DNA from: DATBIO01 sp036556965
GTDB taxonomy: Bacteria; Acidobacteriota; Vicinamibacteria; Fen-336
DNA length: 17,630 nucleotides
Direction: 5' to 3'
NCBI GenBank assembly: GCA_036556965.1
Contig: DATBIO010000292.1
Coordinates: 1-17,630 of the forward strand
The position numbers and the translations under genes are program-made. Below are positions 1 through 7,234 of the stretch, one piece after another (positions within the stretch are counted from its first letter, which is position 1; each line of letters opens with the position of its first letter). The notes beneath the pieces were generated by a model. That model was not told the origin of the DNA. It saw only the letters and a program-made list of their open reading frames with translations, and did no database searches.

Positions 1-131
1 GGCGCCCAGCCCGGGCCGTCCGAGCTGAAGTCCATGCCCACGCCGCCGCCCGACGACTGGCAGGCCAGGCACAGGAGGGCCACCAGCAGCCCCAGGGCCC
101 GCATCGCCCGCCGCGCGTCCGGTGTTCGCAT
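1..131 (-). CDS. Putative lipoprotein, N-terminal fragment (runs off left edge)
   Basis: An ATG at 131 opens a frame that stays open to the window edge (43 codons). It begins MRTPDARRAMRALGLLVALL and continues into CLACQSSGGGVGMDF. This is a basic N-terminus, a hydrophobic core and then a cysteine followed by a Ser/Gly-rich linker, which is the layout of a lipoprotein signal peptide. The -3 residue is Cys instead of the usual Leu, so lipidation is likely but not certain. A GGAGG lies about five bases before the ATG. A second in-frame ATG at 104 would shorten the signal peptide, but it lacks an equally good ribosome-binding site. The gene starts 23 bases after the VOC lipoprotein gene and is probably co-transcribed with it. 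The mature domain is outside the window, so no function can be given. Confidence 0.6.
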   Translation of the reverse strand, partial: MRTPDARRAMRALGLLVALLCLACQSSGGGVGMDFSSDGPGWA

Positions 132-154
132 CGTGTCCTCCGCCCGGTCCCGGG

Positions 155-1015
155 TCACGAGATCGGCCACTTCTGCAGCGCGAGGGGCGCGCCGCTGGGA
201 TCGGCCACGATGGCCAGGGTGCCCTTGCGCACGTCCGCGCGCGGCTCGAAGAGCACGGTGCCGCCCAGGGCGCGCGCCCGCTCCGCGAGGCCGGCGGGGT
301 CCGTGACCATGACGTAGGGCAGCCAGGCCGGACGCATCTCCGGCTGGGGCACGGGGAGCAGGCCCGCCCGCGGCCGATCCGTCCGGAGCACCTGGTAGGC
401 GAGCCCGGCCAGCCGTTCCGTCGCCTCGCTCTGGTAGCCGAGCAGCGTCGTGTAGTAGGAAAGGGCCGCGTCGGGGTCCCGCGCGAAGTACTCCATCCAG
501 AAGAAGCGACCCTCCTGGGGGGCCGCCGCGTCGGCGGGATCGCCGGCGTGGATGCGCGCGAACCCGAGGGCGGCGCCCTGCGGGTCCTCGACCACGGCGG
601 CGCGCGCGATCGACTCCACCTCGCGCGGCGCGGCCAGGGTGCGGCCGCCCGCGCGCGTGGCCGCCTCCACCGCGCGGTCGACGTCGGGCACGGACACGTA
701 GCCCACCCACTGCGACTTCCTGGCGCGGCCCTGGCGGCTGGCCACGATCCCGGCCACCCGCTGCGGGCCGAGGCGCGCGATGGCGTAGGGCCGCCCCAGG
801 CGCTGGACGTCGTCGAACTCCCAGCCGAGGAGGGCGGCGTAGAACCTCCGGCAGGCATCCGGGGAGTCGGTCACCAGGTCGTGCCACACGAACTTGCCGG
901 GCCTGACGGCGGGCTCCGCCACGGCGGCGGCGGCCGGCGGGTTGGAGCCGGTGGCGCAGCCCGCGACAAGGACGGCGGCCGTCGCCGCGAGCAGTACCCG
1001 CCTGGTGGTCCTCAT
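155..1015 (-). CDS. Two-domain VOC (glyoxalase/bleomycin-resistance fold) lipoprotein
   Basis: The 286-residue product starts with a classic lipoprotein signal: two Arg pairs, a hydrophobic stretch and the lipobox VAGC with the acylated Cys at residue 20. An Ala/Pro-rich linker follows. Two tandem VOC modules occupy about residues 41-155 and 170-283, each with the typical beta-strand opening (FVWHDLVTDSP and FFWMEYFARDP) and an end-of-domain DP.G.P/A.L motif (EDPQGAAL, ADPSGAPL). Only the first opening strand carries a potential metal ligand (His45), and the closing strands lack the usual Glu. A classical metal-dependent glyoxalase activity is therefore doubtful, and a binding or unknown enzymatic role is as likely. 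An AGGAGG lies five bases upstream of the ATG. It follows nrfA by 52 bases. An exported, membrane-anchored VOC protein is uncommon; its substrate is unknown. Confidence 0.8.
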   Translation of the reverse strand: MRTTRRVLLAATAAVLVAGCATGSNPPAAAAVAEPAVRPGKFVWHDLVTDSPDACRRFYAALLGWEFDDVQRLGRPYAIARLGPQRVAGIVASRQGRARKSQWVGYVSVPDVDRAVEAATRAGGRTLAAPREVESIARAAVVEDPQGAALGFARIHAGDPADAAAPQEGRFFWMEYFARDPDAALSYYTTLLGYQSEATERLAGLAYQVLRTDRPRAGLLPVPQPEMRPAWLPYVMVTDPAGLAERARALGGTVLFEPRADVRKGTLAIVADPSGAPLALQKWPIS

Positions 1016-1019
1016 CTCG

Positions 1020-1040
1020 ACCTCCTGGAGGCGCGGAGGC
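1020..1040 (-). promoter_or_regulatory. Shine-Dalgarno of the VOC lipoprotein gene, possible weak hairpin
   Basis: On the minus strand the ribosome-binding AGGAGG (plus-strand CCTCC at 1021-1025) is preceded by two CCTCC copies (plus-strand GGAGG at 1027-1031 and 1035-1039). Pairing with the farther copy gives a five-base-pair GC stem with a nine-base loop that would cover the ribosome-binding site. This could lower translation of the gene after nrfA. In such GC-rich sequence it may equally be chance. Confidence 0.2.
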
Positions 1041-1067
1041 GCGCGCGCGGCCCGTTCCCCGCCGCCC

Positions 1068-2474
1068 TCACCGGGGCGTGCCCGCGGGAGGAAGGGGCCG
1101 CAGCGCCACCTGGCCCTTGCGGAAGTAGTCTATGGCATCGCCCAGGATGCGCGCGGCCTCCTGGGGCGCGTGGAAGCCGTTCGAGTTCTCCGACTCCACG
1201 AAGTCCACGTAGAACTGGCCGCGGCGCTGGAAGCCGCGCGCCTGGTCCAGCACGGCCGCGCTCGCCCCCGCCTTCCGGGCGGCCTCGAGGTCGGCCACCA
1301 GCTCCATGAGCGCGTCCATGGCCCGGTTGCGCAGGGCCACCGTCCGCCCCTGGATGGCCTCCGCCCGTGCCAGCAGCTCGGCCTCCGGCCACTTGTGGCA
1401 GGTCTGGCAGGCGTTGTTGACGTTGAGGAGGGGGCTGCGCACGTGGTGGTCGCTGATCTTGAGGGCGCCCACGCGCGTGTAGGGCATGTGGCAGTCGGCG
1501 CAGGCCACCCCGGAGCGGGAATGGACGCCCTGGTTCCACATCTCGAACTCGGGATGCTGCGCCTTCAGCGCGGGCGCGCCCGTGCGGGCGTGGGTCCAGT
1601 CCTTGAAGCCCGCCTCGTCGTAGTAGTCGGCGATCTGGTCCACCTTCAGCCCCTTGGCCCACGGGTAGGTCAGGCGCTTCTCCTCGCCCTTGAAGTAGTA
1701 CTCCACGTGGCACTGGCCGCACACGAAGCTCCGCATCTCCTGGCGCGTGGCCTGGGCGTTCACGTCGTAGTCCGGCACGCCCTGGCCGGCCTTCAGGGCG
1801 CGGATGCCCTCCAGGAAGCCCGGCCGGGTGACGCGCAGGGCCATGGTCACGGGGTCGTGGCAGTCGATGCAGGCGATGGGGTGCCTGAAGTCCTTGCGCG
1901 CCTCCTGGTAGGGAAGCACGTTGTAGTGCTCGAAGCCCTTGATGAGTTCGCCCTTCCCCGCCTTGGTGTAGGGCACGTAGACGGAGGCGTGGCAGTGGAT
2001 GCAGGTGCCGGGCTGCTTGAACTTCTCCACCCGCTCCGTGTACGTCTGGTCCTCGAGCATGTAGGCGTGGCCGCGCTTCTTCCGGAAGTCCACGGCGAAG
2101 GCGTAGCCCGCCCACATGGTCTTCAGGCGCGGGTCTTCTTCCAGGCGCGACGGGGCCACCTGGGAGCGAGGGTCGGCCTCGCTGGGCGACCGGGGGAGGG
2201 CCTCGCTGCCTCCGTAGCGCGTGCGCTGCTGGTCCACCGTGCGCAGGTAGGCGTCGTACTGCAGGGGAAAGTTCTTCCCCCAGAGGGCGGGGTCCTCGGT
2301 GGCGTCGTCGAGCTCCACCACCCGGAAGAAGGGGTTCTTCGCCTCCTGCTTGCGCTCCATGATGTTCACGAGCAGGGCCGTCAGCGCGGCCGCGGCGAGG
2401 GCGGCGGTGGCGGCGATGGCCAGGAGGGCCCCGCGGCCGAAGCGCCTCGGCGCCCCCGTTCCCGTCTCAGTCAT
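1068..2474 (-). CDS. nrfA: Pentahaem cytochrome c nitrite reductase, CXXCH-type catalytic subunit
   Basis: This is the periplasmic ammonia-forming nitrite reductase: six-electron reduction of nitrite to ammonium with electrons from NrfH. The 468 residues hold five haem motifs at C158-H162, C202-H206, C252-H256, C325-H329 and C356-H360. Family signatures include CGQCHVEYYF (calcium-site Glu258, active-site Tyr259), KAQHPEFE (Lys304, Gln306, active-site His307) and RGHAY (likely active-site Arg134, with distal His136). The first motif, which binds the catalytic haem, reads CIHCH. In E. coli-type NrfA it is CXXCK with lysine as proximal ligand, so this enzyme belongs to the histidine-ligated variant known from some other bacteria. 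Residues 15-37 are hydrophobic without an obvious cleavage site, so the protein may stay membrane-anchored. It overlaps nrfH by eight bases, and a GGGGAGGAAGG precedes the ATG. Confidence 0.95.
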   Translation of the reverse strand: MTETGTGAPRRFGRGALLAIAATAALAAAALTALLVNIMERKQEAKNPFFRVVELDDATEDPALWGKNFPLQYDAYLRTVDQQRTRYGGSEALPRSPSEADPRSQVAPSRLEEDPRLKTMWAGYAFAVDFRKKRGHAYMLEDQTYTERVEKFKQPGTCIHCHASVYVPYTKAGKGELIKGFEHYNVLPYQEARKDFRHPIACIDCHDPVTMALRVTRPGFLEGIRALKAGQGVPDYDVNAQATRQEMRSFVCGQCHVEYYFKGEEKRLTYPWAKGLKVDQIADYYDEAGFKDWTHARTGAPALKAQHPEFEMWNQGVHSRSGVACADCHMPYTRVGALKISDHHVRSPLLNVNNACQTCHKWPEAELLARAEAIQGRTVALRNRAMDALMELVADLEAARKAGASAAVLDQARGFQRRGQFYVDFVESENSNGFHAPQEAARILGDAIDYFRKGQVALRPLPPAGTPR

Positions 2475-2976
2475 GCCCTTCCTCCCCGGCCACGTTGGTG
2501 GCGCCGAGCTCGAGGTGGCCCACCGATCCGTGGCACCTCACGCAGGAGATCTCCCGCGAGCCCGCGTGCGCGGGCGTGCCCATGGCCGCCACCACCGGCT
2601 CGTGGCACCGCCGGCAGTTCGCCTCCGCGATGGCGCGGCTGCGGCGGGTGGCGCGGATCGGCTCCGGAAACGTGCCGGTGGTGAAGTAGTACGAGTGCCA
2701 GAAGCCGTTGCTGGCCTTCGTGTAGTACTTCCCCACGGGGTCGTGGGGAGTGTGGCAGTCGTTGCACACCGCCACCGCGCGGTGGCTGCTCTTCGTCCAG
2801 CCGTCGTGCTGGTCCCGCATCACGTGGCAGTTGGCGCAGGCGGCCGCGTCGTTCGTGAGGTAGGACCAGCCCTTGGCGTAGGCGAAGGTGTAGCCGCCCA
2901 GGCCGAGGGCCGCGCCCAGGAGGAGGACGGCGAGGAGGCCCGCCGCGTGGCCGATGCCGAGGCCGTGGGAGCTCAC
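2467..2976 (-). CDS. nrfH: Tetrahaem menaquinol dehydrogenase, nitrite reductase small subunit
   Basis: A NapC/NirT-family membrane cytochrome that oxidises menaquinol and passes electrons to NrfA. The 169-residue protein has one N-terminal transmembrane anchor (about residues 10-33) and four haem motifs at C47-H51, C71-H75, C121-H125 and C145-H149. The first reads CANCHVM; Met53 matches the CXXCHXM haem-1 methionine ligand described for Desulfovibrio NrfH. Length is normal for NrfH (about 150-180). The start is GTG with a CGGGAG ribosome-binding site close upstream. The stop overlaps the nrfA start by eight bases, the usual translationally coupled nrfHA order. The small-subunit type indicates a menaquinol route and not the NrfBCD system of enterobacteria. 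Confidence 0.93.
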   Translation of the reverse strand: MSSHGLGIGHAAGLLAVLLLGAALGLGGYTFAYAKGWSYLTNDAAACANCHVMRDQHDGWTKSSHRAVAVCNDCHTPHDPVGKYYTKASNGFWHSYYFTTGTFPEPIRATRRSRAIAEANCRRCHEPVVAAMGTPAHAGSREISCVRCHGSVGHLELGATNVAGEEGHD

Positions 2977-2983
2977 GGGCTCC

Positions 2984-3013
2984 CGCGCCGCGCCCGGCGC
3001 GCCGCCCGGCGGC
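2984..3013 (-). other. GC hairpins between the barrel gene and nrfH
   Basis: The 45-base gap contains a six-base-pair stem (2984-2989 with 2996-3001, six-base loop) followed by a second short palindrome at 3001-3013. On the minus strand these lie between the barrel stop codon and the nrfH ribosome-binding site. They could stabilise or process the nrfHA message. There is no T-run, so a rho-independent terminator is not supported. Confidence 0.25.
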
Positions 3014-3021
3014 CCGCGAGG

Positions 3022-3993
3022 TCAGAACGCGAACGGCACATCGATCTGCACCACGTCGTATCCGCTGCGCTTCATGGGATCGTCGAAGGCGCGGGTGTAG
3101 GAGAGGCCGGGCCGCAAGAGCCGGCCCTCCGCGAGCTTGAAGTGCAGCCGCGGGCCCAGGCCCAGGGTGAGCTGCTGCCGCGCGCTGGGGTCGCTGCGCA
3201 CGGGCGCGGCGTCGCTCAGCCAGTTCTGGAGCCGGATCTCGGCCCCCAGCGACACCTTGGGTGAGAAGAAGTGGCCGGCGTGCAGGCCGGCGGTGAGGTT
3301 GGTGCGGCTCCCGTCCTGGGTCTCGGGACCGCGCACCCGCGTGAGCTGGAACACGGTGACCTCCGCCTGCAGGGTCAGGCCGCGCGTGATCCGCGCGAGC
3401 CCGAGGCCGCCGATCACCGTCCAGTAGTTCACGGAGAAGAGCGCGTTGTCCATGGCCGAGCGGGCGCGCATGGCCGCGGTCTGGGCGTTGGCCTTGGCCG
3501 TGTCGGGGTCGTCGCCGCCCCCGGAGCCGACGGGGACGGTGCTGGCGAGGAACCCCGTCCAACGCCACCCGCCGCCGAGGGGATGGAAGTAGTTGACCCC
3601 CAGCAGCGGGTTCGAGAAGGCGTCGGCCGAGGGCGCCCCGCTCGCCGGCGGGTCGTCGTGGATGTACGTCTCGCGGAAGATCGGCACCCAGCGGGGGGTC
3701 AGCCGGTAGGTCACGATCAGGCTCGTGACGTAGGTGGCGCCGCCTTGCCCCGTCGCGGGCTCCTCGAGGAAGGCCAGGCTCTCGTCCAGCCGGAGCACCG
3801 AGCCGGGGACGGCCGGGCGCAGCAGCCAGGGCAGCGAGTAGGGAGGAGGCGCGGGAGAGGCGGCCTGCGCGGCGGCCGGCTCCGAGGGGCACAGCAAGGC
3901 GAGGAGCAGGGCGACGCCCAGCCGTCCGCCCGTGAGGCCGCGGAGCCGGGAGTCCGCGCCCGTGGGGATGGTCGCCGGACGCTGGGATGCCAA
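3022..3993 (-). CDS. Outer-membrane beta-barrel protein of unknown specificity
   Basis: Not assigned to a named family. The 323-residue product has an Arg-containing N-region, a hydrophobic core (LGVALLLALLC, about residues 25-35) and a likely signal-peptidase site near AAAQA (about residue 43). The rest alternates short amphipathic strands with Gly/Asp/Pro turns and ends DVPFAF; a terminal Phe is the usual signature of outer-membrane barrels. This resembles transporter-like barrels that form pores. No ATG exists in frame: the frame opens after a stop at 4027-4029, and the first usable codon is TTG at 3993, without a clear Shine-Dalgarno, so the N-terminus is uncertain. It sits 70 bases after pflA and 45 bases before nrfH. 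A role as a pore for nitrite, formate or another small anion is possible from position alone. Confidence 0.75.
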   Translation of the reverse strand: MASQRPATIPTGADSRLRGLTGGRLGVALLLALLCPSEPAAAQAASPAPPPYSLPWLLRPAVPGSVLRLDESLAFLEEPATGQGGATYVTSLIVTYRLTPRWVPIFRETYIHDDPPASGAPSADAFSNPLLGVNYFHPLGGGWRWTGFLASTVPVGSGGGDDPDTAKANAQTAAMRARSAMDNALFSVNYWTVIGGLGLARITRGLTLQAEVTVFQLTRVRGPETQDGSRTNLTAGLHAGHFFSPKVSLGAEIRLQNWLSDAAPVRSDPSARQQLTLGLGPRLHFKLAEGRLLRPGLSYTRAFDDPMKRSGYDVVQIDVPFAF

Positions 3994-4063
3994 GCCGCGC
4001 GAGCATACCGGCGTGGGCGGGGCCGGGCTATCCGGAAACTGCGCCGGAGGGTGCGTGCGGGGC

Positions 4064-4906
4064 TCAGTAGGCCTTCAGCCCCGCTTGGCGGAACGAGGCG
4101 CAGGTCCGCTCCACCAGCTCCGCGGAGGGGGGCTCGACGTCGCCCAGCTGGTAGTCGAGGCCCAGCTCCTTCCACTTGAACCGGCCCATCTGGTGGAAGG
4201 GCAGCACGTCGACCCGCTCCACGTTCCCCAGGCTCGCCGCGAAGCCCGCCATGGCCGCGACGTCGCCCGGGTCGTCGGTCAGCCCCGGCACCAGCACGAA
4301 GCGGAGCCACACCGGCCTGCCCCGCGCCGCCAGGCGGCGCGCGAACTCCAGGGTGGGGGCGATGTCCATGCCCGTGAGGCGGCGGTGCCGCTCCGGGTCC
4401 CAGCCCTTGACGTCGAGGAGGACGAGGTCGATGGCGCCGAGCTCGGCGTCGCCGAGGCGCGCCCCGTAGTAGCCGTTGGTGTCGAGGGCGGTGTGGATGC
4501 CCATGCCGCGCGCGGCGGTGAGGAGCTTGACCGCGAAGCGGTCCTGCATGAGGGGCTCCCCCCCGCTCAGGGTGAACCCGCCGGCCATGGCCTTGAGGCC
4601 GTGCCGGTACTTGGCCAGCTCCTCCGTGGCCCGGGCCAGCGTGACGGGCATGCCGTTGGACATGGTCCAGGTGTCCGGGTTGTGGCAGTACACGCAGCGC
4701 CACATGCAGCCGGCGGTCCAGGCCACCACGCGGATGCCAGGCCCGTCCACCGCCGAGCCGGTGGTGAACGAGTGGAGGAAGCCGAGGTCGCCGGTGGCGA
4801 GCGCGGCCCGGACCCCCGCTTCGGGGACCTGCCGCCCCAGGCCGACGCGGAGCTCGAAGGGGCTCTTGGCGGCGAGGGGCGTGGCGGGCACGGCCTCCTC
4901 AGGCAC
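4064..4906 (-). CDS. pflA: Pyruvate formate-lyase activating enzyme (radical SAM)
   Basis: This activase uses S-adenosylmethionine and a [4Fe-4S] cluster to install the glycyl radical in PflB. The 280-residue protein has the family opening FLHSF...VDGPGIR (residues 43-59), the radical-SAM cluster motif C67-X3-C71-X2-C74 followed by HNPDTW, and the SAM-binding SGGEP at residues 114-118. Compared with the about 246-residue E. coli enzyme it has roughly 35-40 extra N-terminal residues before the first conserved segment. It starts with GTG, eight bases inside the end of pflB, with GCGGAGG a few bases upstream, so translation is probably coupled to pflB. The extension carries no recognised motif. 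A shorter start is possible but no better start codon with a ribosome-binding site was seen. Confidence 0.94.
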   Translation of the reverse strand: MPEEAVPATPLAAKSPFELRVGLGRQVPEAGVRAALATGDLGFLHSFTTGSAVDGPGIRVVAWTAGCMWRCVYCHNPDTWTMSNGMPVTLARATEELAKYRHGLKAMAGGFTLSGGEPLMQDRFAVKLLTAARGMGIHTALDTNGYYGARLGDAELGAIDLVLLDVKGWDPERHRRLTGMDIAPTLEFARRLAARGRPVWLRFVLVPGLTDDPGDVAAMAGFAASLGNVERVDVLPFHQMGRFKWKELGLDYQLGDVEPPSAELVERTCASFRQAGLKAY

Positions 4907-7169
4907 GAGCCTCCGCGCCGTGGAAGGTCCGGTTGATGACGTCCATCTGCTGCTCCCGCGAGAGCCGCACGAAGTTCACCGCGTAGCCCGAGACGCGGAT
5001 GGTCAGGTGCGGGTACTTCTCCGGGTGGTCCATGGCGTCGACCAGCATCTCGCGGTTCAGCACGTTCACGTTCATGTGGTAGCCCGTGCTCCCGAAGAAG
5101 GCGTCCAGCATCCCCGTCAGGTTGGCCACGCGGTCGTCCGCCACGCGCCCCAGCCCTCCGGGCACCAGGGAGGCGGTGAGGGAGATGCCGTCCGCGGCGT
5201 CGCGGTAGGGGATCTTGGCCACCGAGGCCGCGGAGGCGTGCAGCCCGTGGGTGTCCCGCCCGTGCATGGGGTTGGCCCCCGGCGCGAAGGGCTCCCCGTG
5301 GCGGCGCCCGTCCGGGGTGTTCCCGGTGGCCTTGCCGTACACCACGTTCGAGGTGATGGTCAGGATGGACTGGGTGTGGAGGGCGTTGCGGTAGGTGGGG
5401 TACTTCCGGAGCTTGGCCATGAAGGTGCTGACCACCCAGCTCGCGAGGTGGTCCACGCGGTTGTCGTTGTTGCCGAAGAGCGGGAACGTGCCCTCCGTCT
5501 GGTAGTCCGTCACCAGGCCCGTCTCGTCGCGCACCACGCGCACGGTGGCGTGCTTGATGGCGGAGAGGCTGTCCGCCACCACGGAGAGCCCGGCCATCCC
5601 GAAGGCCATGGTGCGCAGGGGGGCGTAGTCGTGCAGCGCCATCTCGATGCGCTCGTAGGCGTACTTGTCGTGCATGTAGTGGATGACGTTCATGGCGCTC
5701 ACGTAGACCCCGGCCAGCCAGTCCATCATCCGCTCGAGCTTCGCCGTCACGTCGTCGAAGTCGAGGACGTCGCCCGCCACCGCCCCCAGGGCGGGGCCCA
5801 CCTGCGCGCCGCTGACCTCGTCGCGGCCGCCGTTGATGGCGTAGAGCAGGCACTTCGCGAGGTTGGCCCGCGCCCCGAAGAACTGCATCTGCTTGCCCAC
5901 GAGCATGGGGGAGACGCAGCAGGCGATGGCGCCGTCGTCGCCCCAGGTGCGGCGCATGATCTCGTCGCTCTCGAACTGGATGGAGCTGGTGTCGATGGCC
6001 ACCCTGGCCGCGAAGCGGCGGAAGGCGTCGGGGAGGCTCGGGGAGTACCAGATGGTCAGGTTCGGCTCCGGCGCCGGCCCCAGGTTGTAGAGGGTCTGGA
6101 GCAGGCGGAAGCTCGTCTTCGTCACCAGGGACCGGCCGTCGTCGCCCATGCCCCCGATGGACTCCGTCACCCAGGTGGGGTCGCCCGCGAAGAGCTCGTC
6201 GTACTCCGGTGTGCGCAGGAAGCGCACGATGCGGAGCTTGATCACGAAGTCGTCGATGATCTCCTGCGCCTTCGTCTCCGCGAGGGTGCCCTCCGCGAGG
6301 TCCCTCTCGAAGTAGACGTCGAGGAAGGTGGAGGTGCGCCCCAGGGACATGGCGGCCCCGTTCTGCTCCTTCACCGCGGCCAGATAGCCGAAGTAGAGCC
6401 ACTGCACCGCCTCGCGCGCGTTCCCCGCGGGGCCCGAGATGTCGAAGCCGTAGGCGGCGGCCATCTGCTTGAGCTCCCCGAGGGCGCGCAGCTGCTCGCT
6501 CAGCTCCTCGCGGTCGCGGATGATCCCGTCCGTGGAGTGGGCGTCGTCCAGGGAGCGCAGCTCCTCCCGCTTGCGCTCCACCAGGCGGTCCACGCCGTAG
6601 AGCGCGACCCGGCGGTAGTCGCCGATGATGCGGCCGCGGCCGTAGGCGTCGGGCAGGCCCGTGAGCACGTGCGAGCTGCGGCAGCGCCGGATCTCCGCCG
6701 TGTAGGCGTCGAAGACCGCGTCGTTGTGGGTCTTGCGGTACTTGGTGAAGGCCTCCACCACGTGGGGGTCTGGCTCGTACCCGTAGGTCTTCAGGGCGCC
6801 CAGGATCATGCGGAAGCCGCCGTTGGGCATGATGGCCCGCTTGAGGGGCGCCTCCGTCTGCAGGCCGACGATGACCTCGTTCTCGCGGTCGATGTAGCCG
6901 GGGGCGTGGGCGGTGATGGAGCTCGGAATCGGGGAGACGTCGAGCACGCCCTTCTTCCTCTCTTCCGCGAAGAGCCCCTTGAGCCGGTTCCAGATGCCCT
7001 CCGTGCGATCGGTGGCGGAAGCCAGGAAGGACCCGTCGCCCTCGTACGGGGTGTAGTTCTGCTGGATGAAGTCCCGGACGTCGACGTGCTTCTGCCAGAG
7101 TCCCGTGCGGAAGCCGCGCCACGGCGCGGGCGCGCCCGCTGCCTGCTCCTTCTTCGCTGACATCGCCAT
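4899..7169 (-). CDS. pflB: Pyruvate formate-lyase (formate C-acetyltransferase)
   Basis: A cytoplasmic glycyl-radical enzyme converting pyruvate and CoA to acetyl-CoA and formate. The 756 residues match the usual length (E. coli 760). The catalytic cysteine pair is Cys417-Cys418 in IACCVSPMLVGKQMQFFGAR. The radical glycine is Gly728 in RVSGYAVNF near the C-terminus, followed by EQQ.DVI.RTF. These match true PFL and not glycerol, choline or benzylsuccinate relatives. The ATG at 7169 is chosen because AAGGAG lies seven bases upstream; a second ATG two codons later is possible. The gene begins 65 bases after the DHODH-like gene and overlaps pflA. The enzyme is oxygen-sensitive, so expression is expected under anoxia, although no FNR-like operator was seen nearby. 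Confidence 0.97.
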   Translation of the reverse strand: MAMSAKKEQAAGAPAPWRGFRTGLWQKHVDVRDFIQQNYTPYEGDGSFLASATDRTEGIWNRLKGLFAEERKKGVLDVSPIPSSITAHAPGYIDRENEVIVGLQTEAPLKRAIMPNGGFRMILGALKTYGYEPDPHVVEAFTKYRKTHNDAVFDAYTAEIRRCRSSHVLTGLPDAYGRGRIIGDYRRVALYGVDRLVERKREELRSLDDAHSTDGIIRDREELSEQLRALGELKQMAAAYGFDISGPAGNAREAVQWLYFGYLAAVKEQNGAAMSLGRTSTFLDVYFERDLAEGTLAETKAQEIIDDFVIKLRIVRFLRTPEYDELFAGDPTWVTESIGGMGDDGRSLVTKTSFRLLQTLYNLGPAPEPNLTIWYSPSLPDAFRRFAARVAIDTSSIQFESDEIMRRTWGDDGAIACCVSPMLVGKQMQFFGARANLAKCLLYAINGGRDEVSGAQVGPALGAVAGDVLDFDDVTAKLERMMDWLAGVYVSAMNVIHYMHDKYAYERIEMALHDYAPLRTMAFGMAGLSVVADSLSAIKHATVRVVRDETGLVTDYQTEGTFPLFGNNDNRVDHLASWVVSTFMAKLRKYPTYRNALHTQSILTITSNVVYGKATGNTPDGRRHGEPFAPGANPMHGRDTHGLHASAASVAKIPYRDAADGISLTASLVPGGLGRVADDRVANLTGMLDAFFGSTGYHMNVNVLNREMLVDAMDHPEKYPHLTIRVSGYAVNFVRLSREQQMDVINRTFHGAEARA

Positions 7170-7234
7170 CTGCCTGCTCCTTGTCGAGGCCCGTGGTGCC
7201 GCGGCCCCTGGTCAGCCCCGGAAGGTGGAAGCCT

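Noticed and set aside
3022..3993. A porin-cytochrome (MtrAB-like) extracellular electron conduit formed by the barrel and the multihaem cytochromes
   Set aside because: The cytochromes are clear NrfH and NrfA with their own known partnership, and no decahaem or extracellular cytochrome is present.
2471..4006. A 511-codon frame with an ATG at 4006 as an alternative to the barrel gene
   Set aside because: Its translation is Arg/Pro-rich without domains and crosses nrfH out of frame, while the other frame encodes a signal peptide and a barrel with a terminal Phe.
3995..4034. A possible promoter (TAGCCC, 17 bases, TATGCT on the minus strand) before the barrel gene
   Set aside because: The -35-like box matches only three of six consensus bases and the placement would leave almost no leader; in GC-rich DNA this is too weak to call.
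4476..7160. An 894-codon plus-strand open frame opposite pflB
   Set aside because: Antisense to a complete pyruvate formate-lyase with all catalytic residues; the plus-strand translation is low complexity without recognisable motifs.
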